A DNA stretch of 5,600 nt from Gammaproteobacteria bacterium (GCA_012270695.1 JAAXHV010000341.1:8095-13694); one strand, 5' to 3'; positions 1-5,600 are shown, counted from the first letter of the stretch. The notes: generated by a model not told the origin, from the sequence alone. Program-made: numbers and translations.

Positions 1-30
1 TGTTCAGCGGGTCGGGAAGCGGTTGCCCTG

Positions 31-1287
31 TTAACCCGACAGGATCAAGCCAATCGGTAATGCATAGAAAATATGGTTTTCGTATCGGAATGGCAGTATT
101 TCCTGTCCTGTATAAAACAGGATGCCTCGTTCAAACTGTTTGCCGGCAAACTCTGCCAGCGTTGCCAAGCCCTTGAAATCCCGTGTTTTCACGCTTGCTG
201 AAGCCTTGATTTCAATGCCGATGATCTTTGTATTGTTTCTCTCCAGGATAATATCGACTTCGTGTTTCCTGTTGCTCCGAAAGTGATATAAATGGATATC
301 TTCCTGCGCCCAGGATGCCTGTTTACAACATTCCATGTACACCAGATTCTCCAGTAATCCACCATAATAGTGACTTTGCAATAATTGCTGTTCATTACGC
401 AGTCCCAGTAGATGACAGGCAAGACCGGTGTCTACAAAGTGTATTTTCGGCATTCGTGTCGCCATTCTCTTTGCAGGGTTTTTTAACCAGGCGGGAACTC
501 GGCGGATGATAAACATCAATTCGAGAATTTCAATATAGTTTTTTACCAGTTTGTCATTCAGTTCCAGGTCATTCGCAATATTCGAGTATTTCAGCAGGTT
601 GCCACTCAGTCCGGCGAGATAAGGCGCCAAGGCGTGTAGTCTGGAGTAATAGTCGCCACGCGCCGCGTACAGGGTTTCAAAATCTTTATACAGTCTCCCT
701 TCCATATAGGATTTAAACCATATCTGTCTCGCTCGAACACTTTTATCTTGTATTTCCGGATAACCACCATTCAACAGCAATCCAGCAAGCTGCTCCCGGC
801 TGATGAAAGCAACTGGCTGAGGTTGAAATTTCCCGGCCAACAGATAGTCAACGATGTTCAGGGATTGCCCTGTCATTTCGGTAATGGAAAGGGGGTAAAG
901 TTCCAGTCGCGCCAAATGTCCCGGCAACGCTTCCTGGGCGCGAGCAGAGCGAAATATATCCGTCGACCCCGTCAATAAAAATTTACCCTTTTCATCGGGA
1001 GACAATCGATCTGAAACCTCTTTGATAGCAGGAATAAGGTCTGGGGCATATTGAAACTCGTCCAATACTACTTTCCTGGCGCCCATGGAGCGTATAAACC
1101 CATGTGGGTCCGTTTTTACGGACGCCAAAATCGCTTGGTCATCCAGGGTTATGTAACCCATATCCATATTTCCGGCAACCGCGCGCGCCAGTGTGGTTTT
1201 ACCTGCCTGTCGTGGCCCCGTCAGGTAAAGCACACGGAATTCCATCAGTAATTCTTCAAGGAACGGTTGTAATTTTCTGTAGTACAT
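31..1287 (-). CDS. AAA_14/DUF4143 family ATPase with C-terminal PD-(D/E)XK-like module
   Basis: Predicted cytoplasmic ATPase of 418 residues; the biological role of this family is mostly unknown. Seen: a Walker A motif GPRQAGKTT at residues 24-32, a Walker B motif VVLDEF at 73-78 followed by QYAPD, and a sensor-like LLTGSTD at about 105-111, together forming the AAA_14 core. A DUF4143-type region follows at about 195-300 (KDFETLY, a winged-helix-like stretch, then HFVDTGLA). The C-terminus carries E313, D345 (EVDIIL) and E359-x-K361 (EIK), the layout of a PD-(D/E)XK nuclease fold. The frame extends upstream to a TTG at 1323, but the ATG at 1287 is preferred: MYYRKLQPFLEELL fits the usual family N-terminus, and the predicted promoter would start transcripts almost at 1323. 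No clear Shine-Dalgarno is visible. It stands alone with no antitoxin or partner beside it and looks intact. The family assignment is firm; nuclease activity is only a possibility. Confidence 0.88.
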   Translation of the reverse strand: MYYRKLQPFLEELLMEFRVLYLTGPRQAGKTTLARAVAGNMDMGYITLDDQAILASVKTDPHGFIRSMGARKVVLDEFQYAPDLIPAIKEVSDRLSPDEKGKFLLTGSTDIFRSARAQEALPGHLARLELYPLSITEMTGQSLNIVDYLLAGKFQPQPVAFISREQLAGLLLNGGYPEIQDKSVRARQIWFKSYMEGRLYKDFETLYAARGDYYSRLHALAPYLAGLSGNLLKYSNIANDLELNDKLVKNYIEILELMFIIRRVPAWLKNPAKRMATRMPKIHFVDTGLACHLLGLRNEQQLLQSHYYGGLLENLVYMECCKQASWAQEDIHLYHFRSNRKHEVDIILERNNTKIIGIEIKASASVKTRDFKGLATLAEFAGKQFERGILFYTGQEILPFRYENHIFYALPIGLILSG

Positions 1288-1330
1288 GAGTCGTCTTGAA
1301 TGGATATAATATCTATTTGGCAATGGCTGG

Positions 1331-1359
1331 AATATATATCATCAAGTTACACTTATCAA
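1331..1359 (-). promoter_or_regulatory. Putative sigma70 promoter of the ATPase gene
   Basis: On the minus strand, TTGATA (1359-1354) is followed after exactly 17 bases by TATATT (1336-1331). Each box differs little from the TTGACA/TATAAT consensus. Transcription would start near 1324, giving about 37 nt of leader before the ATG at 1287 and leaving the upstream TTG at 1323 without room for a ribosome binding site. The -35 box ends only four bases from the 22-bp repeat array. Confidence 0.5.
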
Positions 1360-1363
1360 GGAG

Positions 1364-1451
1364 TTAATACGAAAAATACAGGGTGTTAATACGAGAAATA
1401 CAGGTTATTAATACGAGAATAACGAGATGTTGTTACGAAATAAACGAATCA
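1364..1451. repeat. Tandem repeat of 22-bp period upstream of the NTF2-like gene
   Basis: Three clear units begin at 1364, 1386 and 1408, each starting TTAATACGA. Units 1 and 2 match at 19 of 22 positions, units 2 and 3 at 16 of 22. A fourth, decayed unit starts in register at 1430 (TTGTTACGA). A TTAATA word starts in register at 1452, just before the ribosome binding site of the next gene. The period is not a multiple of three, so it is not a protein-coding repeat. At about two helical turns the units would lie on one face of the DNA. It sits between the ATPase promoter and the NTF2-like gene and could be an operator array for either, or a product of replication slippage. It is too short and isolated to call an origin. 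Confidence 0.8.
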
Positions 1452-1468
1452 TTAATAAGGTAACGAAT

Positions 1469-1936
1469 ATGTCGTTAAAACAGTTGAGCGCAGCAGGTAT
1501 GGAAGCGGTGATGCGTGAGTATTATGACGGTTGCAATGAGGCAAACAGGGAAAAAATAATGCGTTGCTTCACGCCTGATGCGGTCCATTATTTTCCACCG
1601 GGCATGTATGAGGGGCCGTTTCGGGGGGGCGAGAAGATTGCCGAACGTTGGTGTGATGCCGTGAACAAGGTTGGTTCATACTGGACCATAGATGCTTTGC
1701 TGGTCGATGCTGACAAGGCCGAGGCGGTGATCGAATGGACTCACTTCAAGACGGGGCAGGGGACGGTTCTGCGCGGCGCCGAGTGGGTCGTGTTTGACAA
1801 GGCTTCAGGTTTGATGCGGGAGATCCGGGCTTATTATGCGTCGCCGCAAGCAGCGGACATCAAACGCCTGGAGTTGGCTGGTTTTGACTATAAACAACGT
1901 GGTTATGTGCTGGTTTCTCCCAGGGGAAAAGGTTGA
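1469..1936 (+). CDS. NTF2/SnoaL-like family protein
   Basis: Small protein of 155 residues with the features of the nuclear transport factor 2-like (SnoaL, cone-shaped alpha+beta barrel) superfamily. Seen: an N-terminal helix with EYYDGCNEAN (17-26), the loop FTPDAVHYFPPG (34-45), a GGEKIAERW helix (53-61), then beta strands including AVIEWTHFKTG (86-96) and AEWVVFD (104-110), ending in EIRAYYASP and GFDYKQRGY (138-146). This ending is usual in one proteobacterial subgroup. Members include isomerases, hydrolases and dehydratases as well as non-catalytic binding proteins, so the substrate cannot be named. ATG 1469 was chosen because AAGG at 1457-1460 lies eight bases upstream and the preceding bases belong to the 22-bp repeats; an in-frame ATG at 1427 would add 14 unusual residues (LLRNKRIINKVTN region). 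The gene is monocistronic: divergent from the ATPase and convergent with the HAD fusion. Confidence 0.82.
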   Translation: MSLKQLSAAGMEAVMREYYDGCNEANREKIMRCFTPDAVHYFPPGMYEGPFRGGEKIAERWCDAVNKVGSYWTIDALLVDADKAEAVIEWTHFKTGQGTVLRGAEWVVFDKASGLMREIRAYYASPQAADIKRLELAGFDYKQRGYVLVSPRGKG

Positions 1937-1944
1937 TCTGCGTT

Positions 1945-1973
1945 GTTGCCTGACCGTAGTCGGCCAGCGCAAC
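1945..1973. terminator. Possible bidirectional hairpin between convergent genes
   Basis: Arms GTTGC-CTGACC and GGCCAG-C-GCAAC pair with one A·C mismatch and one bulged C around a six-base loop (1956-1961). The hairpin fills most of the 53-bp gap between two convergent stop codons, where a shared terminator is expected. Neither side has a real T-run, so it is not a textbook intrinsic terminator. Confidence 0.35.
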
Positions 1974-1989
1974 TCTGCATTGACTATTA

Positions 1990-3036
1990 TTACGAGATAG
2001 CCAGTAAATCCATCACCTGCTCATGGCTGCTGACGACTCTGTAGGCCCCGGCCTTGCATAAGCTGGGAGACGTGCCGGCGCCCGTGAGAACCCCAATGGG
2101 CAGCACACCCGCGGTAATGCTTGCCTGCATATCGATCACGCTGTCTCCCACGTAAACGGTGTCGGCCGGGTCGGCATCCAGTTGCCCCAGACACTTCAGC
2201 AGGCCTTCCGGGTCGGGTTTTCGTTTCTCCACGTCAAAGCCGGTGACCACCGCATCGAATAGTCCAGCCACGCCCTGTTGGTACAGCAAATCAAGGGAGC
2301 GTTCTCCTGACCCTGTGACAATACCGAGTGTATAGCCTGCGGTTTTTAACCCTGATAATGATTCGGATACGCCCGGGAAGGCGCGCGCGTAATCCTTGCT
2401 GATTTCAGGCCACAGTTGCATGGCCCGGCGATTTAACTTATCGATCATGGCTTGACGATCCTTATCCTTCATTGCAGCAGGCACGACATGCTCCCAGTAG
2501 GAAACACCGTGGTTCAGGGTTTCATACATCTTGGATTTGGATATTTCCAGGCCGAATTCCTTACTGGTCAGTTTGGCGAGCAGGTAAAAAGCGCCTACGG
2601 TGTCAACCAATGTACCGTCCAAATCAAACAGGATGGTATTGGCCTTGACGGGGTCGATTATACCCAGATAGAGCCGGTCGCCGTCGTTCAGGGATAAATG
2701 CTGGCGCAATGAAACGGAAGCAATAACTTCCACCTGGTCTGCCGGGTAACCGTTTATTTCCGGGAAGATAATCGCTCCGGTGATCAGGTTGTTAATATGC
2801 ACCGGATAACTTCGTGCATGGCAGTTATTCCCGTCAGGACTGCTGATATCAATACCGCTGCCGTTCCTGAGTGATTGCCAGTCCGCGAGCGTTCGCTCGT
2901 CTTCGAGTTTTATATTGAGGGTGCCGGGCCAGGCATCAATACCCAGTTTCTCCAGGAATTGTTGCTTTGCATGTATGAGTTCGGTAAAGCCCGCGGCTTG
3001 CCCTGTCCCGGTGACTACCCGGCCGGATAACTCCAA
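1990..3036 (-). CDS. Fusion: CTP-dependent riboflavin kinase-like (DUF120) domain + HAD-IA phosphatase
   Basis: Two-domain cytoplasmic protein of 348 residues. Residues 1-127 match the archaeal CTP-dependent riboflavin kinase family (RibK, DUF120): LSGRVVTGTGQAAGF, a glycine-rich nucleotide loop, at 3-17; GIDAWPGTLNIKL at 32-44 with the family's metal-binding Thr39 and Asn41; AIIFPEINGYP at 88-98; and EVIASVSLRQHLSLNDGD at 103-120. Residues 132-348 are a HAD subfamily IA phosphatase with a helical C1 cap: DLDGT nucleophile Asp138 and Asp140, motif II Thr241 (IVTGSG), motif III Lys273 (KRKPDPE), motif IV Asp298 and Asp302 (GDSVID). All key residues are present. The frame is open to a TTG at 3138, but those 34 extra residues are only the Fe-S gene read in another frame. 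TTG 3036 starts one base after that gene's TGA, has GGGAG ten bases upstream, and puts the N-terminus where archaeal RibK begins. A likely pair of reactions is riboflavin to FMN and back; the HAD substrate is unproven and could be another phosphate ester. Confidence 0.85.
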   Translation of the reverse strand: MELSGRVVTGTGQAAGFTELIHAKQQFLEKLGIDAWPGTLNIKLEDERTLADWQSLRNGSGIDISSPDGNNCHARSYPVHINNLITGAIIFPEINGYPADQVEVIASVSLRQHLSLNDGDRLYLGIIDPVKANTILFDLDGTLVDTVGAFYLLAKLTSKEFGLEISKSKMYETLNHGVSYWEHVVPAAMKDKDRQAMIDKLNRRAMQLWPEISKDYARAFPGVSESLSGLKTAGYTLGIVTGSGERSLDLLYQQGVAGLFDAVVTGFDVEKRKPDPEGLLKCLGQLDADPADTVYVGDSVIDMQASITAGVLPIGVLTGAGTSPSLCKAGAYRVVSSHEQVMDLLAIS

Positions 3037-3037
3037 G

Positions 3038-3502
3038 TCAATGAATCTCCCGCTGTATTTCAGCGGCGCGATGGATGGCTGCGCGGATGCGCGTGTAGGT
3101 TCCGCAACGGCAGATGTTGCCTGACATGGCCCTGTCAATATCCGAGTCGGAAGGGGAGGGATTGTCGGCCAACAAGGCAGCGGCGGACATCAGTTGTCCC
3201 GATTGACAATAACCGCACTGGGGCACCTGCAACTCCAGCCAGGCTTGCTGTACAGGGTGATAGCCGTCCCTGGCGAGGTGTTCGATGGTGGTTATTTTTT
3301 TATTGCCTATACTGCTTGCCGGAAGCACACAGGAACGCATGGGTTTTCCATCAATGTGTACGGTACAGGCCCCGCATTGGGCTATCCCGCAACCAAACTT
3401 GGTTCCGGTTAATCCGATCTCATCCCGCAGCACCCACAAAAGAGGCGTGTCCGCTTCGACGTCAACTTGATAATGCCTGTTATTAACACTGAGCTTGATC
3501 AT
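3038..3502 (-). CDS. (2Fe-2S)-binding subunit of a molybdenum hydroxylase, IorA/CoxS type
   Basis: Small electron-transfer subunit of 154 residues in the xanthine dehydrogenase/isoquinoline 1-oxidoreductase class. The N-terminal plant-ferredoxin-like domain has Cys38, Cys43, Cys46 and Cys58 (GCGIAQCGACTVHIDG region). The C-terminal four-helix domain has Cys96 and Cys99 (QCGYCQSGQ) and Cys131 and Cys133 (NICRCGTY). All eight cluster ligands are in place, and length and spacing are normal for IorA-like proteins. Such subunits pass electrons from a molybdopterin-containing large subunit, often to a cytochrome in the IorAB type. That large subunit is not adjacent on either side here, which is unusual. 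The gene lies 93 bp after the esterase gene on the same strand and one base before the riboflavin kinase-HAD gene, so co-transcription is likely. Only a poor ribosome binding site (GAAAAG, two bases from the ATG) is visible. Confidence 0.9.
   Translation of the reverse strand: MIKLSVNNRHYQVDVEADTPLLWVLRDEIGLTGTKFGCGIAQCGACTVHIDGKPMRSCVLPASSIGNKKITTIEHLARDGYHPVQQAWLELQVPQCGYCQSGQLMSAAALLADNPSPSDSDIDRAMSGNICRCGTYTRIRAAIHRAAEIQREIH
3047..3051 (-). promoter_or_regulatory. Ribosome binding site setting the TTG start of the kinase-HAD gene
   Basis: GGGAG on the minus strand lies ten bases before TTG 3036, inside the last codons of the Fe-S subunit gene. The upstream stop (TGA, 3040-3038) and the new start are one base apart, a layout typical of translational coupling. 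This supports the short form over the 34-residue-longer frame. Confidence 0.5.
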
Positions 3503-3595
3503 GTCTTTTCAACACCGCGGAGGATTACCAAAACAGCAACTTCAAACAATATAATCCAGAATTAAACACAATGCATTATTTTTTCCCGGTCCCGG

Positions 3596-5236
3596 CTATT
3601 CACCGGCATTCCTGTTATTTGGCTCGACACATTCAAAGTTTTCGTGCGCATCGATGTTCCCTGTTCCGCGATAACGGGCAACTTCGGGATAGGCGCACAA
3701 TGGGCGCGTTCTTGTGATCTTGCCCTGTTCGACCCGATGGCCGACGAGGCCCTGGGGCACAACATCGTCTTCCACCCAGTTGATCAGCGGTGTCATCAAA
3801 TCGAACCGGTCTATATTCACCCCGCCTTTGCAGTGGTGCATGCCCGGAATCAGATAAAGCTGAAGAAACTCCGATATCTCATCGCCAAGCACGGTGGCCA
3901 CTTGTTGGAAGTACTCGACAGTCCGCAGGGGATTGACGCCGAAATCAGCCCAGCCGTGGTAGATGATCATTTTGCCTCCACGCTGGCGGAAAGCGCTCAG
4001 GTCGGGGTCGGTTGCGTTGAAAATCTGGCCGGATTGCACCATCCGCGCCAGGTCCCGCTCGGGGTCCAGTTCTCTCCAATCCAGTTCACTGTCATCAGCT
4101 TCAAAGGCGAGATACCGAAACCATGATTCCAGGATCAGTCGTTGTTCCAACCTGCCCTGGCTGTCCGGCAGTGCGCGTCCTTCCCACGGTGAATGCGGTG
4201 CAACAGGACTATATGTGCCGCCAGCGTAGTGGAGTCCCGGGAACTCACCGCCAACGACGGTCCTGGGATAGATTTCCACATCGCCAACGTAGGTCGGCCC
4301 GTAGATGGCGGTTAACATGTCGATTTCATCGTCGGTGAAACCCCGGCCGTCCCCGTCCGTGCGTGGCAAATCCCGTTGCGGGTCGAAATCCAGCGCGAGA
4401 GGGTTGCCGATAACGCCATCTGTTACCCCGTCGGCTTCATCGAACAAGCTGAGGATGACGTCGCCAAGCAGTTTAAGTTTTTCCCGGGACAGCGGAGTTT
4501 CGACTATCGCCTTCTGGTTCTTCCAGTATTGCCAGACCATCTCCCTGATACTGAAGACAGGCGCGCCGGCAAGGATACCGTCAAAGTCAGCGGGGAAACG
4601 TTGCGCCTCATTAAACCCCTGCAAGCCTCCCGTCGAGCAGCCGTCAAAATAAGAGTACCCAGGCGCTTTCCCATAGTAGGCTGCGACAATATTTTTTACT
4701 GTGATCGCGGTCAGGTGAACCGCACGGTAGCCGAAATCGATCTCTTTTTGCAGATTGTTGTATGCCCACTTACCGCCGGGCTCTGAGGCCGCATCGTGGC
4801 CGGTATTCGTAAACGCTGCCGCGAAACCATGTCGGGCTGCCCTCAACCGCGCCAGGTGGCCGACCTCATCATCGAGTGATTCGCCCGCGTAACCTCCGTT
4901 GCCATGCATATACAGCCGCCCGTTCCAACGGGTCGGCAGGTAGACGATGTACTGCACTTCAGGGCTGATCACCCCGCGTAGCACACATACCTCCGGCTCT
5001 GCCGGCAACAGGGTGGCGGACACAATGCTGTTATCCGGGTCTGACAGAGTGATAAGCTCCCGACAGGCTATTCGGGGATGTTTGATCTCCGCCCTGGTGT
5101 AATCGACTCGGGATTTTTTTGCGTCGAGAAAACTCGAACCGTTCGGAGTCGGGGTAGCCTGTGAGGCCGGCGCGGCAAGTACCATTACAAGCGCTACCAC
5201 AATGGACTGTTTGATAAGTCTGCGCGGTAATCTCAT
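3596..5236 (-). CDS. Secreted tannase/feruloyl esterase-family alpha/beta hydrolase
   Basis: Predicted exported serine esterase of 546 residues from the fungal-tannase/FaeB/MHETase family (PF07519 type), whose members split aromatic carboxylic esters. Seen: a Sec signal peptide (MRLPRR, hydrophobic SIVVALVMVLAA, likely cut after ASQA at 26); HGNGG at 111-115; the nucleophile elbow DGCSTGG with Cys200-Ser201; Asp431 in GWADFGVNP; and His468-Cys469 in GMHHCKGG. These make the CS-D-HC signature, with a disulfide expected between Cys200 and Cys469. A lid region spans about 227-405, with a calcium-type loop DGVTDGV near 269-275. The C-terminus RPLCAYP...NFEC (Cys514, Cys536) is also typical. There are only six cysteines; the pair that usually brackets the calcium loop is absent. 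ATG 5236 gives a canonical signal peptide; ATG 5254 and GTG 5266 are in-frame alternatives, and none has a clear Shine-Dalgarno. It is probably the first gene of the minus-strand set. The exact ester substrate cannot be read from sequence. Confidence 0.9.
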   Translation of the reverse strand: MRLPRRLIKQSIVVALVMVLAAPASQATPTPNGSSFLDAKKSRVDYTRAEIKHPRIACRELITLSDPDNSIVSATLLPAEPEVCVLRGVISPEVQYIVYLPTRWNGRLYMHGNGGYAGESLDDEVGHLARLRAARHGFAAAFTNTGHDAASEPGGKWAYNNLQKEIDFGYRAVHLTAITVKNIVAAYYGKAPGYSYFDGCSTGGLQGFNEAQRFPADFDGILAGAPVFSIREMVWQYWKNQKAIVETPLSREKLKLLGDVILSLFDEADGVTDGVIGNPLALDFDPQRDLPRTDGDGRGFTDDEIDMLTAIYGPTYVGDVEIYPRTVVGGEFPGLHYAGGTYSPVAPHSPWEGRALPDSQGRLEQRLILESWFRYLAFEADDSELDWRELDPERDLARMVQSGQIFNATDPDLSAFRQRGGKMIIYHGWADFGVNPLRTVEYFQQVATVLGDEISEFLQLYLIPGMHHCKGGVNIDRFDLMTPLINWVEDDVVPQGLVGHRVEQGKITRTRPLCAYPEVARYRGTGNIDAHENFECVEPNNRNAGE

Positions 5237-5275
5237 AAGGGATATTTTAAGCATTGGGGGATTCACTTACAACTC

Positions 5276-5312
5276 TGACGCCTTCAACTGACGCCTTCAG
5301 CCGTACAGTTGA
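5276..5312. repeat. 13-bp tandem duplication overlapped by a 7+7 inverted repeat
   Basis: Two adjacent 13-mers, 5276-5288 and 5289-5301, match at 12 of 13 positions (TGACGCCTTCAAC and TGACGCCTTCAGC). Overlapping them, TCAACTG (5284-5290) and CAGTTGA (5306-5312) form a perfect inverted repeat with a 15-bp spacer, a plausible dimeric regulator site. It lies in the spacer between the divergent esterase and hydantoinase genes and covers the -35 of a possible plus-strand promoter. Confidence 0.5.
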
Positions 5313-5358
5313 CGACTCCTTATCAGCGTTGTTTGATCTGTTGAAAAATAGGTATGAT
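5309..5358 (+). promoter_or_regulatory. Candidate promoter region of the hydantoinase-like gene
   Basis: Two overlapping sigma70-like pairs are visible: TTGACG (5309-5314) with TTTGAT (5332-5337), 17 bases apart, and TTGTTT (5329-5334) with TATGAT (5353-5358), 18 bases apart. The first has the better -35, the second the better -10. Either would give a leader of about 75-100 nt before ATG 5440. The first -35 overlaps the right arm of the inverted repeat, as expected if that site represses the gene. Sequence alone cannot choose between them. Confidence 0.3.
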
Positions 5359-5439
5359 AAACAGAAACAATCGACACGTGCCATATATGAGATCTACATT
5401 CCGTATAGTTTCACCAGGGCAACCGCATTTTGGTATTTC

Positions 5440-5600
5440 ATGCTGAGCGAAGGAATAAGAATCGGTATTGATACCGGTGGCACTTTCACCGATTTTGCCC
5501 TGGTAAGAGACGGTGTTTTTCACACGACCAAGATATTGACCACCCACCAGGCGCCGGAACGGGCGATCATGCAAGGACTTTCAGATTTAATGGGGGTCAC
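5440..5600 (+). CDS. Hydantoinase A/5-oxoprolinase family protein, N-terminal fragment cut by window edge
   Basis: Only the first 53 codons are in the window. They read IRIGIDTGGTFTDFALV, the conserved phosphate-binding N-terminus of the HyuA/5-oxoprolinase (Hydant_A_N) family, followed by KILTTHQAPERAIMQGL, which also fits. Members hydrolyse cyclic amides such as hydantoins or 5-oxoproline with ATP, and some carboxylate ketones such as acetone or acetophenone, usually together with a HyuB-type subunit encoded next door. ATG 5440 is the closest start to the motif but has no clear Shine-Dalgarno; the frame is open upstream to 5251, with TTG codons at 5329 and 5341 as weaker choices. The gene is divergent from the esterase. 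Family is confident, substrate unknown. Confidence 0.85.
   Translation, partial: MLSEGIRIGIDTGGTFTDFALVRDGVFHTTKILTTHQAPERAIMQGLSDLMGV

Noticed and set aside
11..43. Inverted repeats GTCGGG/CCCGAC and CCTGT/ACAGG near the ATPase stop codon as a terminator
   Set aside because: Short competing stems, one with an 18-base loop, and no T-run on the minus strand.
1305..1310. Perfect TATAAT on the plus strand facing the NTF2-like gene
   Set aside because: No acceptable -35 at 16-18 bases and no extended -10, in an AT-rich stretch where such words arise by chance.
1288..1323. TTG start at 1323 for the ATPase, adding 12 residues
   Set aside because: No ribosome binding site, it falls at the predicted transcription start, and the added residues do not resemble the family N-terminus.
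1383..1463. 26-codon leader-peptide-like frame starting GTG, ending just before the NTF2-like gene
   Set aside because: The only AAGGAG (1358-1363) is 19 bases away, and the frame consists of the 22-bp non-coding repeat.
1985..1998. Extra copy of the TACGAGA-like repeat word at the end of the kinase-HAD gene
   Set aside because: Only about ten bases match and they are part of the coding sequence and stop codon; likely chance.
3586..3606. CCGGT/ACCGG hairpin at the end of the esterase gene as a terminator
   Set aside because: Five-base stem overlapping the stop codon, followed on the transcribed strand by an A-run, not a T-run.
3644..4126. 160-residue plus-strand frame inside the esterase gene
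   Set aside because: Antisense shadow of a strongly conserved esterase; its product resembles no family. The other plus-strand frames between 3963 and 4786 are the same.
5323..5574. 83-residue minus-strand frame across the hydantoinase N-terminus
   Set aside because: It is antisense to the conserved DTGGTFTDF motif of the plus-strand gene and resembles no family.

Overview
The window reads as a bacterial chromosome segment, most likely from a gammaproteobacterium or a related proteobacterium. This is inferred from family content, mixed GC with an AT-rich spot near 1290-1470, and sigma70-like promoter words; no taxonomic marker is present. No rRNA, tRNA, CRISPR array or insertion sequence was found.

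Layout. (1) 31-1287, minus: a stand-alone AAA_14/DUF4143 ATPase with a C-terminal PD-(D/E)XK-like module, behind a good sigma70-like promoter at 1331-1359. (2) 1288-1468: an AT-rich divergent spacer holding a 22-bp-period tandem repeat, directly in front of (3) a small NTF2/SnoaL-like gene, 1469-1936, plus. (4) 1937-1989: a convergent junction with an imperfect hairpin. (5) 1990-5236, minus, read from right to left: a secreted tannase/feruloyl esterase-family hydrolase, an orphan IorA/CoxS-type [2Fe-2S] subunit, and a two-domain protein joining an archaeal-type CTP-dependent riboflavin kinase-like domain (DUF120) to a HAD phosphatase. The last two genes are separated by a single base. (6) 5237-5439: a divergent control region with a 13-bp tandem duplication and a 7+7 inverted repeat. 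(7) 5440 to the right edge, plus: the N-terminus of a hydantoinase A/5-oxoprolinase family protein, cut by the window.

The most interesting object is the riboflavin kinase-HAD fusion. Both halves keep the motifs expected for activity, so one polypeptide may phosphorylate riboflavin and dephosphorylate FMN, or a related pair. Plants have a comparable bifunctional FMN hydrolase/riboflavin kinase, but with a different kinase fold and the opposite domain order. Its tight coupling to an Fe-S subunit of the molybdenum hydroxylase class, downstream of an exported ester hydrolase and opposite a hydantoinase, suggests a catabolic locus: ester cleavage outside the cytoplasm, then hydroxylation or amide-ring opening inside. 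That pathway is inference. The molybdopterin subunit needed by the Fe-S protein is not in the window.
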